Notes: generated by a model not told the origin, from the letters alone. A stretch of DNA of 64,000 bases from Nocardia uniformis NBRC 13702 (GCF_001613345.1 NZ_BDCE01000090.1:19379-83378), one strand, 5' to 3'. Numbered from the stretch's first letter, positions 52,071 to 61,588 are shown. Numbers and translations: made by a program.

Positions 52071-52544
52071 CTACTCCCCGTTGCCCATAGTCTTGGTGGC
52101 CTCCTGTGCGGAGGATATCCGCACGACCGCGTCTTTGAACGCCATCCAGCCCAGCAGTGCGCATTTCACGCGCGCCGGGTACTTGGAGACGCCCGCGAAG
52201 GCAATGCCATCGCCGATCATGTCCTCGTCACCCTCGAGGGTGCCGCGGCTGGAGATCATCTCGTTGAACGAGTCGACCACCTTCAGGGCCTGCTGCACCG
52301 GCATACCGATCACCTGATCGGTGAGCACCGAGGTCGATGCCTGGCTGATGGAACAGCCCTGGCCGTCGTAGGAGACATCGGCGACATCACCATTGTCGTC
52401 GATGTGTACGCGCAGCGTCACCTCGTCACCGCAGGTGGGGTTGACGTGGTGTACTTCCGCGCCGAACGGCTCCCGCAGGCCGCGGTGGTGCGGGTGCTTG
52501 TAGTGGTCCAGGATGACTTCCTGGTACATCTGCTCCATACGCAT
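52071..52544 (-). CDS. sufU: SufU Fe-S assembly/sulfur-transfer protein
   Basis: 157 residues. The NPTCGDEVTL, GQGCSISQAS and RVKCALLGW cysteines bind zinc and accept sulfur from SufS in Gram-positive SUF systems. The insert between the second and third Cys distinguishes SufU from IscU. ATG 52544 or 52538; stop 3 bp before sufT. Acts with SufS. Confidence 0.94.
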   Translation of the reverse strand: MRMEQMYQEVILDHYKHPHHRGLREPFGAEVHHVNPTCGDEVTLRVHIDDNGDVADVSYDGQGCSISQASTSVLTDQVIGMPVQQALKVVDSFNEMISSRGTLEGDEDMIGDGIAFAGVSKYPARVKCALLGWMAFKDAVVRISSAQEATKTMGNGE

Positions 52545-52547
52545 GAT

Positions 52548-53801
52548 CTATGCAACTCCGAAGAAGCTCTTGGCCTTCCGCACCGCGGCAAGCAACGCAT
52601 CCACCTCGTCGAGGGTGTTGTAGACGGCGAAGGAGGCGCGGGCGGTGGCGGGAATTCCCAAGCGCCGCATCAATGGCCACGCGCAGTGGTGGCCGACCCG
52701 GATGGCGACGCCCTCGTCATCGAGAATCTGGCCGACATCGTGAGCGTGAATGCCCTCGACCACAAAGGACACCGCGCCACCGCGATTCACATTCTCGGTC
52801 GGACCGACAATGCGCACGCCATCGATCTTGGCAAGCCCCTCCAGGGTCGCGCCGACGAGCCGATGCTCGTGCGCCGCAACGGCATCCATGCCGATCGCTT
52901 CCAGATACCGCACGGCCGCGCCCAATCCGACGACCTGCGAGGTCATCGGCACACCGGCCTCGAAGCGCTGCGGCGGCGGCGCGAAGGTGCTCGCCTCCAT
53001 GGTGACGGTCTCGATCATGGAGCCGCCGGTAATGAACGGCGGTGTGTCAGCGAGGATTTCGCGACGGCCGTAGAGCACGCCCACACCGGACGGGCCGAGC
53101 ATCTTGTGTCCGGAGAACGCGGCGTAGTCGACGCCGAGTTCGCGGAAGTTCACCGGCATATGTGGCACCGATTGGCACGCGTCGAGGACCGTCAGCGCGC
53201 CGACTTCCTTCGCACGACGCACCATTTCGGCGACATCGGAAATCGCGCCCGTGACATTCGACTGGTGGATGAACGCGACCACCTTGGTGGCGGGCGACAA
53301 TTCGAGCGAATCGAGGTCGATACGCCCGTCGTCGGTGATGCCGTACCACTTGAGCGTGGCACCCGTACGACGCGCGAGCTCCTGCCACGGAACCAGATTC
53401 GCGTGATGCTCGAGTTCGGTGATGACGATTTCGTCGCCCGGACCGACATGGAACGGGAACCGGCTGTCAGCGAAGGAGTACGTCACCAGGTTCAGCGATT
53501 CGGTCGCGTTCTTGGTGAACACGATCTCGTCGGCGGCCACGCCCACGAACCGCGCGATATCGGCGCGCGCGTCCTCGTAGGCGTCGGTGGCCTCCTCGGC
53601 CAGCTGATGAGCACCACGATGCACCGCCGCATTGTGCTGGACGAGGAATTCCCGTTCCGCGTCGAGCACCGCCGTCGGCCGCTGCGAGGTGGCACCCGAG
53701 TCCAAGTAGACCAGGGGTTTACCGTCGCGCACCGTACGGCTCAGAATCGGAAAGTCGGCCCGAATCCGGGCGACATCCAAGGCGGGCACCGTGATGGTCA
53801 T
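52548..53801 (-). CDS. sufS: SufS cysteine desulfurase
   Basis: 417-residue PLP enzyme of group II. Lys in SGHKMLGPSG binds PLP, and Cys in GHHCAWPL (residue about 365) carries the persulfide. Other blocks: YLDSGATSQRP and HRGAHQLAEEATDAYE. It mobilises sulfur from cysteine to SufU/SufBCD. It starts 5 bp after the sufC stop and ends 3 bp before sufU. Confidence 0.95.
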   Translation of the reverse strand: MTITVPALDVARIRADFPILSRTVRDGKPLVYLDSGATSQRPTAVLDAEREFLVQHNAAVHRGAHQLAEEATDAYEDARADIARFVGVAADEIVFTKNATESLNLVTYSFADSRFPFHVGPGDEIVITELEHHANLVPWQELARRTGATLKWYGITDDGRIDLDSLELSPATKVVAFIHQSNVTGAISDVAEMVRRAKEVGALTVLDACQSVPHMPVNFRELGVDYAAFSGHKMLGPSGVGVLYGRREILADTPPFITGGSMIETVTMEASTFAPPPQRFEAGVPMTSQVVGLGAAVRYLEAIGMDAVAAHEHRLVGATLEGLAKIDGVRIVGPTENVNRGGAVSFVVEGIHAHDVGQILDDEGVAIRVGHHCAWPLMRRLGIPATARASFAVYNTLDEVDALLAAVRKAKSFFGVA

Positions 53802-53806
53802 AGTTT

Positions 53807-54580
53807 CTAGGCTCCTACCGCAGCAGAGGTGAAGCGCACGTAGCCGTTGGCGTCGAGTTCCTCGGCCAGCTCCGGGCCACCCTCGGCGACAATGCGGCCG
53901 CCGATGAACACGTGCACGAAGTCGGGCTGGATGTAGCGCAGGATGCGGGTGTAGTGGGTGATCAGCAGGACCCCACCGTTCTCCCTCTCCTTGTACCCGT
54001 TGACGCCGTTGGAGACGATGCGCAGCGCATCGACGTCGAGGCCGGAGTCGGTCTCGTCGAGGACGGCGATCTTCGGCTTGAGCAGGCTCAGCTGCAGGAT
54101 CTCCTGGCGCTTCTTCTCACCGCCGGAGAAGCCCTCGTTGACCGAGCGCTCGACGAAGGCCGGATCGATCTCCAGCGCCGACATCGTCTCCTTGACTTCC
54201 TTCACCCAGGTACGCAGCTTGGGGGCCTCGCCGCGGACGGCGGTGGCGGCGGTGCGCAGGAAGTTCGAGACCGAGACACCCGGAACCTCGACCGGATACT
54301 GCATGGCCAGGAACAGGCCCGCGCGGGCCCGCTCGTCCACCGACATCTCCAGGACGTCCTCACCGTCGAGGGTGATGGAGCCCGAGGTCACCGTGTACTT
54401 GGGGTGGCCGGCGATGGCGTAGGACAGGGTCGACTTGCCGGAGCCGTTGGGGCCCATGATCGCGTGGGTCTCGCCCGACTTCACCGTCAGGTTGACGCCC
54501 TTGAGGATCTTGATGGGCTCGCCGGCTTCGTCCGGGTTCGCGACCTCGACGTGCAGGTCCTTGATTTCCAGGGTGGTCAT
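53807..54580 (-). CDS. sufC: SufC Fe-S assembly ATPase
   Basis: 257 residues, ABC-type ATPase. Walker A GPNGSGKST, signature FSGGEKKRQEI, Walker B VLDETDSGLD. SufC drives conformational change in the SufB-SufD scaffold. ATG 54580 (MTTLEIKDLHVEV). The 85-bp gap after sufD contains a tandem 24-bp repeat, exceptional in this tightly packed operon. Confidence 0.95.
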   Translation of the reverse strand: MTTLEIKDLHVEVANPDEAGEPIKILKGVNLTVKSGETHAIMGPNGSGKSTLSYAIAGHPKYTVTSGSITLDGEDVLEMSVDERARAGLFLAMQYPVEVPGVSVSNFLRTAATAVRGEAPKLRTWVKEVKETMSALEIDPAFVERSVNEGFSGGEKKRQEILQLSLLKPKIAVLDETDSGLDVDALRIVSNGVNGYKERENGGVLLITHYTRILRYIQPDFVHVFIGGRIVAEGGPELAEELDANGYVRFTSAAVGA

Positions 54581-54617
54581 CGAATTCGAATTCCTTTGCA
54601 GGTGGGTAAGTGTGGTG

Positions 54618-54689
54618 TCAGATGCCGCCAGCGGCGAGCCGCTAGATTCCACCAGCGGCGAACCGCTAGATGCCGACGGCGGCGAGTTC
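54618..54689. repeat. Three tandem 24-bp copies of the sufD 3' end
   Basis: Units 54618-54641, 54642-54665 and 54666-54689. Read on the minus strand each unit ends in a stop: ELAAVGI-TAG (the real SufD end), RFAAGGI-TAG, RLAAGGI-TGA. It is a local duplication that carries two extra in-frame pseudo-C-termini behind sufD. Confidence 0.85.
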
Positions 54690-55844
54690 GGACTCGATGG
54701 CCGACTCGAGCCGCTCCCGGACCTCGGGGACCGCGATCTTCTGAATGATCTCGTGGAAGAAGCCGCGCACGACCAGGCGTCGCGCCACTTCCTCGGGGAT
54801 ACCGCGAGCACGCAGGTAGAACAGCTGCTCGTCGTCGAAACGACCGGTGGCCGAGGCATGTCCGGCACCGACGATCTCGCCGGTCTCGATCTCCAGGTTC
54901 GGCACCGAGTCGGCGCGTGCGCCATCGGTGAGCACCAGGTTGCGGTTGGCCTCGTAGGTTTCGGTGCCCTCGGCGGCGGCGCGAATGAGCACATCGCCCA
55001 CCCACACAGTCCGGGCATCGGGCTTCTTCGAGGACGGATCGCCCTGCAGCGCACCCTTGTACAGCACATTCGACTTGCAGTGCGGCGCCGAGTGGTCGAC
55101 CAGCAGCCGCTGTTCGAAGTGCTGACCGTCATCGGCGAAGTACAGGCCGAGCAGTTCGGCGTCGCCGCCGGGACCGTCGTAGCGCACGGTCGCGGTCAGC
55201 CGCACCAGATCGCCACCGAGGGTGACGTTGGTGTGCCGCAGCGTGGCGTCGCGACCGAGCTTGGCGTGCTGCGCGCTGGCATGCACGGCGTCGTCGGCCC
55301 AGTCCTGGATGACGATGACATCGAGCTTGGCGCTGTCGTCGAGGACGAACTCCACGTTCTCCGCGTAGGTTCCGCTGCCGCGCTGGTCGATGACCAGGTG
55401 CGCGGACGCGAATTTGCCCAGGCGGATCTGGGTGTGGTTGTACGCGGTCTTGCCCTCGCCGGGACCGGTAATGGTCACCACGACCGGTTCGGCGATCTCG
55501 GATTCCGCGCCGACGGATACGATGGTCGCCTGCTCGAAACCCGAATATGCCTGTGCGGCAACGCGATCGGTGGGCACACCGCCCGCGCCGAGGCGCGAGT
55601 CGGTGCGATCCACGGTTTCGACGGTGACGCCTTCGACGGTGTTCGTCTCGACGACCACCCGGCCGTCACGCACGGCGGTGCCGTCGTGCAGGCCACGCAG
55701 TCGGCGCAGCGGGGTGAACCGCCACGCCTCGTCGTGGGCCGAGGGCACCTCGAACGCGTTGACGTCGAACGAGGCGAACGCCTCGCCCTTGTTCACGGCC
55801 GGGACGCGAGCCTCGGCGGCAACGGCGACATTCTCTACCGTCAT
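54666..55844 (-). CDS. sufD: SufD Fe-S assembly scaffold subunit
   Basis: 392 residues of right-handed beta-helix. APHCKSNVLYKGALQ, GDPSSKKPDARTVWVGDVLI and HASATGRFDDEQLFYLRARGIPEEVARRLVVRGFF match SufD. It forms SufBC2D with SufB and SufC. ATG 55844 shares one base with the SufB stop (TGATG). The C-terminal codons are the template of the 24-bp repeat behind the gene. Confidence 0.94.
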   Translation of the reverse strand: MTVENVAVAAEARVPAVNKGEAFASFDVNAFEVPSAHDEAWRFTPLRRLRGLHDGTAVRDGRVVVETNTVEGVTVETVDRTDSRLGAGGVPTDRVAAQAYSGFEQATIVSVGAESEIAEPVVVTITGPGEGKTAYNHTQIRLGKFASAHLVIDQRGSGTYAENVEFVLDDSAKLDVIVIQDWADDAVHASAQHAKLGRDATLRHTNVTLGGDLVRLTATVRYDGPGGDAELLGLYFADDGQHFEQRLLVDHSAPHCKSNVLYKGALQGDPSSKKPDARTVWVGDVLIRAAAEGTETYEANRNLVLTDGARADSVPNLEIETGEIVGAGHASATGRFDDEQLFYLRARGIPEEVARRLVVRGFFHEIIQKIAVPEVRERLESAIESELAAVGI

Positions 55845-57304
55845 CAGCCGACGGCTCCTTCCATTTGCAGCTCGATCAGGCGGTTCAGCTCGAGGGCGTA
55901 TTCCATGGGCAGTTCCTTGGCGATCGGCTCCACGAAGCCGCGCACCACCATGGCCATGGCCTCGTCCTCGGTGAGACCGCGGCTCATCAGGTAGAACAGC
56001 TGGTCCTCGGACACCTTGGACACGGTGGCCTCGTGACCCATGGTCACGTCGTCCTCGCGGATATCGACGTAGGGGTAGGTGTCGGAGCGGCTGATGTTGT
56101 CCACCAGCAGCGCGTCACACTTCACCGTCGACTTGGAGCCGTAGGCGCCCTTGTTGACCTGGACCAGGCCACGGTAGGAGGCACGACCGCCACCACGCGC
56201 CACCGACTTCGAGATGATGTTCGACGAGGTGTGCGGTGCGAGATGCAGCATCTTCGCGCCGGTGTCCTGGTGCTGGCCCGCACCGGCGAACGCGATGGAG
56301 AGCACCTCGCCCTTGGCGTACTCGCCGGTCATCCACACGGCCGGGTACTTCATGGTGACCTTGGAGCCGATATTGCCGTCGACCCATTCCATGGTCGCGC
56401 CCGCCTCGGCCTTGGCCCGCTTGGTGACCAGGTTGTAGACGTTGTTCGACCAGTTCTGAATGGTGGTGTACCGGCAGCGGCCACCCTTCTTCACAATGAT
56501 CTCCACGACGGCGGAGTGCAGCGAATCCGAGGAGTAGATCGGCGCGGTGCAACCCTCGACGTAATGCACGTAGGCATCCTCGTCGACAATGATCAGGGTG
56601 CGCTCGAACTGACCCATGTTCTCGGTATTGATGCGGAAGTACGCCTGCAGCGGGATATCCACGTGCACGCCCGGCGGGACGTAGATGAACGAACCGCCCG
56701 ACCACGTGGCCGAGTTCAGCGCGGAGAACTTGTTGTCACCCGACGGGATAACCGTGCCGAAGTACTTCTGGAACAGCTCCGGGTGCTCCTTGAGCGCCGT
56801 ATCGGTGTCCAGGAAGATGACGCCCTGCTTCTCGAGATCCTCACGGATCGAGTGGTAGACGACCTCGGACTCGTACTGCGCCGCGACACCGGATACGAGG
56901 CGCTGCTTCTCCGCCTCCGGGATGCCCAGCTTGTCGTAGGTGTTCTTGATGTCCTCGGGCAGGTCTTCCCACGTGGCGGCCTGCTTCTCACTCGACCGCA
57001 CGAAGTACTTGATGTTGTCGAAGTGAATGCCCTCGAGGTCGGAACCCCAGCTCGGCATCGGCTTCTTGTCGAAGATACGCAGTGCCTTCAGACGGAAGTC
57101 GAGCATCCACTCGGGTTCGCTCTTCTTCGCCGAGATGTCGCGCACGACCTCCTCGGACAGGCCGCGCTTGGCACTGGCACCGGCGACATCCTTGTCAGCC
57201 CAGCCGTACCCGTACGTCCCGATGGAGGCAATTGTCTCCTCCTGGGTGAGAGGCGGAACCTGGGCTGGATCCGATGCGCGGCTCGCCGCGGTGGTCGTCG
57301 TCAT
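55844..57304 (-). CDS. sufB: SufB Fe-S assembly scaffold
   Basis: 486 residues. YGYGWADKDVAGASAKRGL, EGCTAPIYSSDSLHSAVVEI (Cys and nearby His of the cluster site), APHTSSNIISKSVARGGGRASYRGLV and GHEATVSKVSEDQLFYLMSRGL are SufB signatures. It is the scaffold on which the nascent cluster is built. No intein interrupts it, unlike several mycobacterial sufB genes. ATG 57304 overlaps the sufR stop (ATGA). Confidence 0.95.
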   Translation of the reverse strand: MTTTTAASRASDPAQVPPLTQEETIASIGTYGYGWADKDVAGASAKRGLSEEVVRDISAKKSEPEWMLDFRLKALRIFDKKPMPSWGSDLEGIHFDNIKYFVRSSEKQAATWEDLPEDIKNTYDKLGIPEAEKQRLVSGVAAQYESEVVYHSIREDLEKQGVIFLDTDTALKEHPELFQKYFGTVIPSGDNKFSALNSATWSGGSFIYVPPGVHVDIPLQAYFRINTENMGQFERTLIIVDEDAYVHYVEGCTAPIYSSDSLHSAVVEIIVKKGGRCRYTTIQNWSNNVYNLVTKRAKAEAGATMEWVDGNIGSKVTMKYPAVWMTGEYAKGEVLSIAFAGAGQHQDTGAKMLHLAPHTSSNIISKSVARGGGRASYRGLVQVNKGAYGSKSTVKCDALLVDNISRSDTYPYVDIREDDVTMGHEATVSKVSEDQLFYLMSRGLTEDEAMAMVVRGFVEPIAKELPMEYALELNRLIELQMEGAVG

Positions 57305-58101
57305 TCGGCACTCCTTCCGGAGTCGTGTGTAGATGTCGTTGCGGGCTGTGCAACTGGTTCAGCGGTATTGGTTCTTACGGTTGGCATAAAAAGCGGTACA
57401 TGGGTGGTGCAGGCGCAGTCACCGTTGGCAATGGTCGCCAACCGCTGCACATGGGTGCCCAGCAGGTCGCGGAAGGCCTCCAGTTCGGCGGCGCACAGCT
57501 CCGGAAATTCCTCGGCCACATGCGATACCGGGCAGTGGTGCTGGCAGATCTGCACGCCCGCACCGACTTTGCGCGTCGAGGCCGCGAAACCGGCGCCGGT
57601 GAACGCCTCGGCGATCTCCTCGGCCTTGGCGTTCGTCTCCTCCGGCGTATGCCGGGCGAGACGGTCGATTCCGGTGACAATGGTGCCGACTCGCTTGCGG
57701 GCGAAATCGACAATGGCCTTGTCGCCGCCGATCTCGCGCAGCTGTCGCATGGCAGCACCGGCCAGGTCATCGTAGGCATGCCCCAACTTGCCCCGGCCCT
57801 GGGCCGTCAGCTGGAACTGCTTGGCGGGCCGACCCCGACCCTTCTGCTGCCACGGGGCGGAGTGGGCGGCACGCGCCTCCCCCGACTCGATGAGCGCGTC
57901 GAGGTGCCTGCGCACCCCGGCCGGAGTCAGTCCGAGCCGCTTACCGATAGCGGTCGCGGTGATCGGGCCTTCCTCCAGCAGTAGTTTGATGATGGCCTCG
58001 CGGGTATGGCCCTCGCCTGCGGGTTCGGCGACGACAACAGTCCGGGCGCCGTCCTGGCGCCCGGTGCCTGCTCCCACATTCCGCAAACCCACGGTTTTCA
58101 C
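57301..58101 (-). CDS. sufR: SufR, Fe-S-binding ArsR/DeoR-like regulator of suf operon
   Basis: 266 residues. HTH: AIIKLLLEEGPITATAIGKRLGLTPAGVRRHL, followed by a wing (GRGRPAKQFQL). The C-terminal cysteines (ICQHHCPVSHV, ELCAAE, NGDCACTTH) match the cluster-binding Cys set of SufR. It represses the suf operon when iron-sulfur status is good. GTG 58101 start. The last four bases overlap sufB, so all seven genes are one transcript. Confidence 0.93.
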   Translation of the reverse strand: MKTVGLRNVGAGTGRQDGARTVVVAEPAGEGHTREAIIKLLLEEGPITATAIGKRLGLTPAGVRRHLDALIESGEARAAHSAPWQQKGRGRPAKQFQLTAQGRGKLGHAYDDLAGAAMRQLREIGGDKAIVDFARKRVGTIVTGIDRLARHTPEETNAKAEEIAEAFTGAGFAASTRKVGAGVQICQHHCPVSHVAEEFPELCAAELEAFRDLLGTHVQRLATIANGDCACTTHVPLFMPTVRTNTAEPVAQPATTSTHDSGRSAE

Positions 58102-58167
58102 AACACCAGTGTGACGGAATTACTTCCCCCGTTCCAGTAAGGGTCACCTGACTTGGGCCGACCTGGG

Positions 58168-58187
58168 AGTGTGAGACTTTGCACACT
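58168..58187. promoter_or_regulatory. Candidate SufR operator
   Basis: AGTGTG-N8-CACACT, perfect dyad 67 bp upstream of sufR. A related CAGTGTGAC half-site lies at 58106-58114. Assignment to SufR is by position. Confidence 0.6.
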
Positions 58188-58228
58188 TGCATCAGCCCCG
58201 GTAGAGGGCGTAAACGAGAGAACTGCGG

Positions 58229-58375
58229 TCAGCTGTGCGGGTTATCGAAGAATGCCTGTAGTTCGCGGACAACCTCCTCCGAGTTCTCCTCGGCGAGGAA
58301 ATGGCCGCCGGGCAGCGGCTTGCCGCGGACATCGCGGGCCCACTCGAGCCAGGTTTCGAGGGGGTCGAACCACTC
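58229..58375 (-). pseudogene. Alpha/beta hydrolase (haloacetate dehalogenase-like) C-terminal remnant
   Basis: Minus frame: WFDPLETWLEWARDVRGKPL, then PGGHFLAEENSEEVVRELQA and FFDNPHS to a stop. The GHFLAEE motif carries the catalytic His of fluoroacetate-dehalogenase-type hydrolases. The preceding 270 residues are absent; the frame upstream is unrelated. It lies between the SUF control region and the histidine kinase gene. Confidence 0.65.
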
Positions 58376-58472
58376 AGTCGAGGGTCGCGGCGGCGCGGTA
58401 TTCCTCGCAGCCTCGCTGTCCGGACAAGAGGCCCCACCCGGTAGAGAAGTACCCGCACGCAGGCCGTTTGCA

Positions 58473-59813
58473 CTAGGGAAGTGCGCCGAGGAGCGGAAGC
58501 CGCGCCTCGAGATGTGCGCCCTTCGGTGAATCGGCGACCGCCAGCGTCGCGTGATGGAGGGTCGCGATATCTCGGGCCAGGGCGAGACCGAGGCCGGTGC
58601 CGCCGCGGGCGCGGGTGCGCGCGGTATCGAGGCGGGCGAAGCGTTCGAAGACGCGATCGCGGTCGGCGGGCGCGATACCGGGGCCGTCGTCGACGATATC
58701 GAGGACAGCGTGGCCGTCGGTCGCGGAAAGCCGCACTGTCGCTTGGGATTCGGCATGAGCTTCGGCATTGTCGAGCAGGTTGGTGATCAGGCGGGCGAGG
58801 TGGGTGCGATGTCCGGCCACCGTGACATCGTCGGCGACCTCGACGGTCCAGGTGATCGCGGTGGCGGGTCTGCGGTCGATAACGTCGTGGACGAGAGTGC
58901 CGAGGTCTAGTGGGGTCAGGGGCAGGTCCGGGGCGGTATCGAGGCGGGCCAGGGTGAGCAGGTCGGAGATGAGGGCTTCCAGGCGGTCGAGGTCTTCGAG
59001 GGCTCCGGTAGCGACGGTGGGCCACTCGGCGCGGTCGGGGTAGCGGGCGGCGACCTCGAGCGGGGTGCGCACATTGGCCAGGGGGCTGCGCAGTTCATGG
59101 GAGGCGTCGGCGATGAATTGCCGTTCGCGGCGGGTCGACTGTTCCAGGCGGGCCAGGGTGTCGTTGAGGGTGGTGGCGAGGCGGGCTATTTCGTCGCCGG
59201 TGGCGGGGACGGGCATGCGGCGGCCGAGATTCTGGGTGGTGAGGCGGGCGAATTCGCCGCGGATGGAGTCGACGGGGCGCAGGGCGCGGCCGGTGGCGAA
59301 CCAGGTCAGGGCGGCGACCAGAAGCAGCAGCGGGGGTGCCGCCAGGAGGAGCAGGTGGGTGGTGGCCCGGGTGGCGTCGCGGATGGATTGGGTGTCCGCG
59401 TCGGCGGTGATCAGGACCGCGCCTTCGCCCGGGACGGGGACGGTCGTCGACGCTTCGCGTAGGGCCGGCTGTACCGGGGCGGCGAAGACGATGCGGCGCG
59501 GTTCACCGGGCTGGTCGGCTGTCGGTGCGAACGGAGGCAATGGGGCGGAAAGGGGTTCGCCGTCCGGTGAGGCGATTCGGATGGTCACGGCTCGGTCGAC
59601 GAGCGGGAGTGGTGCGCCGTCCTGGAGTGCGGTGGCGGCGACACCGAGTTGCCGGTTGAGAACCTCGTCCACGCCACGGGTCAGGTTGCTCTCCAAGTGG
59701 TGGATCATCACCCAGCCGGCAGCGATGAGTGCCACGGCGACGACCAGAGTCGCGGCGGCTGTGGTGCGAGCTCGGACCGAGAGCGGGCGCCACACGCGGG
59801 TTCGATCAGACAT
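58473..59813 (-). CDS. Sensor histidine kinase (OmpR-system partner)
   Basis: 446 residues. TM1 (about 18-38), extracytoplasmic domain (about 40-150), TM2 (LLLLAAPPLLLLVAALTWFA), HAMP, then HisKA with phospho-His in ADASHELRSPLANVRTPLE and HATPase motifs LITNLLDNAEAHA (N box), DIVDDGPGIAP (G1) and RGGTGLGLALA (G2). The gene overlaps the response regulator by 8 bp. The extracytoplasmic part is Pro/Ala-rich with no Cys; stimulus unknown. Confidence 0.93.
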   Translation of the reverse strand: MSDRTRVWRPLSVRARTTAAATLVVAVALIAAGWVMIHHLESNLTRGVDEVLNRQLGVAATALQDGAPLPLVDRAVTIRIASPDGEPLSAPLPPFAPTADQPGEPRRIVFAAPVQPALREASTTVPVPGEGAVLITADADTQSIRDATRATTHLLLLAAPPLLLLVAALTWFATGRALRPVDSIRGEFARLTTQNLGRRMPVPATGDEIARLATTLNDTLARLEQSTRRERQFIADASHELRSPLANVRTPLEVAARYPDRAEWPTVATGALEDLDRLEALISDLLTLARLDTAPDLPLTPLDLGTLVHDVIDRRPATAITWTVEVADDVTVAGHRTHLARLITNLLDNAEAHAESQATVRLSATDGHAVLDIVDDGPGIAPADRDRVFERFARLDTARTRARGGTGLGLALARDIATLHHATLAVADSPKGAHLEARLPLLGALP

Positions 59814-60492
59814 GGTCGCCGCCTTCGGCCATCAGTCGGTATCCGTGGCCGCGCACGGTGCGAATACTGTTGCGCCCGAAGGGTGCGTCGATCTTGCGGC
59901 GCAGGGCGCTGATGTGCACCTCGACGACGTTCACATCACCGTCGAAGGCGAAATCCCATCCCCCGCTGAGCAATTCGCGTTTGGACACCAGTGCGCCGGG
60001 GCGGCGGGCCAGGATTTCCAGCACCGAGAACTCCTTGCTGGTGAGTGCGATATCCGTGCCGGCGCGGGTGCAGATGCGGGTGGCCGGATCCAGGGTCAGG
60101 TCGCCGACGCGCAGCAATGTCGGGCGGGGTGCGGGGCGGCGGCGCACCAGGTTGCGGAGCCGGGCCAGCAGCACGACGAACGAGAATGGTTTCGTCACAT
60201 AGTCGTCGGCGCCGGAATCGAGGGCTTCGGCTTCGTCGTGTTCGCCGTCCTTGGCGGTGAGCATGAGGATCGGCGTCCAGTCCCCCGCCTCCCGTAGCAG
60301 CGAGCACACCCGATAGCCATTGAGGCCCGGCAGCATGATGTCGAGCACGATGACGTCGTAGTCCGACGTCTGCGCCAGTTCCAGTCCGCGCAGGCCGTCC
60401 GATGCGACATCGACGGCCCACCCCTCGGCCTCCAAACCGGACCGCAGGGCGCCGGCCAGCCGCGCCTCATCCTCCACCACCAGTACTCGCAC
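59806..60492 (-). CDS. OmpR/PhoB family response regulator
   Basis: 228 residues. Receiver domain with acidic pocket EDE, phosphoacceptor D51 in VIVLDIMLPG, and Lys in VTKPFSF; winged HTH (SKEFSVLEILARRPGALVSKRELL ... VEVHISALRRKI ... TVRGHGYRL). GTG 60492 is chosen as the residue just before the receiver fold. It is divergent from a small secreted protein gene, which it may control. Confidence 0.93.
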   Translation of the reverse strand: MRVLVVEDEARLAGALRSGLEAEGWAVDVASDGLRGLELAQTSDYDVIVLDIMLPGLNGYRVCSLLREAGDWTPILMLTAKDGEHDEAEALDSGADDYVTKPFSFVVLLARLRNLVRRRPAPRPTLLRVGDLTLDPATRICTRAGTDIALTSKEFSVLEILARRPGALVSKRELLSGGWDFAFDGDVNVVEVHISALRRKIDAPFGRNSIRTVRGHGYRLMAEGGDHV

Positions 60493-60613
60493 GCGCCGAT
60501 CCTGACAGGCCAACCTGAAGACTTCTTCAGGATCGTTCAGGGAGTCTTCAGCCGCGCCCGACCAGAGTCGTGAACGTTCCGGATGGTCCGGAGCACCGAT
60601 TCCAGGGAGAAAT

Positions 60614-61021
60614 ATGCGTTCCAAGATTTCCGCCCGCACCGCTGCCATTGCCGTGGGCGCGGGCGCCGTGCTCGCCGCCGGACTCGGCAGTATGGCCGTG
60701 GCCTCGGCCCATCCGGCCCAGGATCTGGGTCCCAGCCAAGGGATCGTCGTGCATCGCGATGGCGACCACGATCCGAGCCGGACGGTGACTGTGGGGCCCG
60801 ACGGCGAACAGCTGGATGGCGGCCGGGTGACCATCGAGCGCGATGGCGATCGGGTGATCATTCATCGCGAGGGTGCCCCGGATGTGGTCGGCGTACCCGC
60901 GCGTCCGGCCGTACCGGGTCTCCCGGGTCTCCCGGGGTTGCCGACGCTGCCGGGCTCGGACGCGGGAGCCTTCCCCGCTCCGGGTATGCCCGGATTCGCG
61001 CAGACCGCTCCGCTTCGCTGA
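60614..61021 (+). CDS. Small secreted protein with Pro/Gly-rich C-terminus
   Basis: 135 residues with a signal peptide (RTAAIAVGAGAVLAAGLGSMAVASAHP). The mature part is acidic/basic mixed (HRDGDHDPSRTVTVGPDGEQ, VTIERDGDRVIIHREG) and ends in PGLPGLPGLP-type repeats. ATG 60614 follows AGGGAGA. It is divergent from the two-component genes, a common arrangement for a regulated target or accessory. No enzymatic motif. Confidence 0.75.
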   Translation: MRSKISARTAAIAVGAGAVLAAGLGSMAVASAHPAQDLGPSQGIVVHRDGDHDPSRTVTVGPDGEQLDGGRVTIERDGDRVIIHREGAPDVVGVPARPAVPGLPGLPGLPTLPGSDAGAFPAPGMPGFAQTAPLR

Positions 61022-61187
61022 CACGGCCGCGGCTACGACTCCTTTTACTGTCCCGCCCTCGCTCGTTGCCTACGAGCGGGGGCGGTGTGAGTTCCGGCCC
61101 CTGCGCCGACCGGGAATCGATCGACCCCGAACTGGTCGGCGCGATGTTCCGCGGCCGGTCCCGGCAGCGGTCGGCGAGGTGCCGGCG

Positions 61188-61385
61188 CTAGCCCGAGAGT
61201 GAGCTGAGCAGGCAGGTCATTCGCTGTAGCGGGTGGATTACCCCGGAACAATCCGGCGTGGCAACGGACTCAGCCGCCGCGGTGTGCGATTCGAGCGGAA
61301 GGGGGGCTGCCATGGCGGCACCCCCGCCGATCAGGGTCGCGGCGCCGATCAGGGCGCCGACGAAGATTCCGCGTAGTGCGCACAT
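61188..61385 (-). CDS. Very small secreted protein
   Basis: 65 residues: signal peptide GIFVGALIGAATLIGGGAAMAAP, then a mature peptide of about 40 residues with two Cys (PDCSGVIHPLQRMTCLLSSLSG) able to form one disulfide. ATG 61385. Too small for family assignment. Surrounding 61022-61187 and 61386-61588 show no other gene. Confidence 0.55.
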   Translation of the reverse strand: MCALRGIFVGALIGAATLIGGGAAMAAPLPLESHTAAAESVATPDCSGVIHPLQRMTCLLSSLSG

Positions 61386-61588
61386 GCAAACTCCTAGAAC
61401 GTCGCTCAGTAGCCGATCTGAACACAGTCGACATCGAATCGGGCCGCACAACCGAATTGTGTTGTGCCCGAACCAGGTACCTGTCATTGCCGACGATGCC
61501 TTCACCGCACGGCCGACAGCTATCGACCGCGATAGCGAGGCGATCTGGGTGGCGTTCCACTGGCGCGCACTGCAATCCGTGGTTCCGT

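Noticed and set aside
51966..53810. 614-codon plus-strand open frame across the suf genes
   Set aside because: Antisense to sufU and sufS, whose catalytic motifs are intact. His/Asp/Arg-rich composition is typical of a shadow.
55865..57775. 636-codon plus-strand open frame
   Set aside because: Antisense to sufB and sufR; no independent motif.
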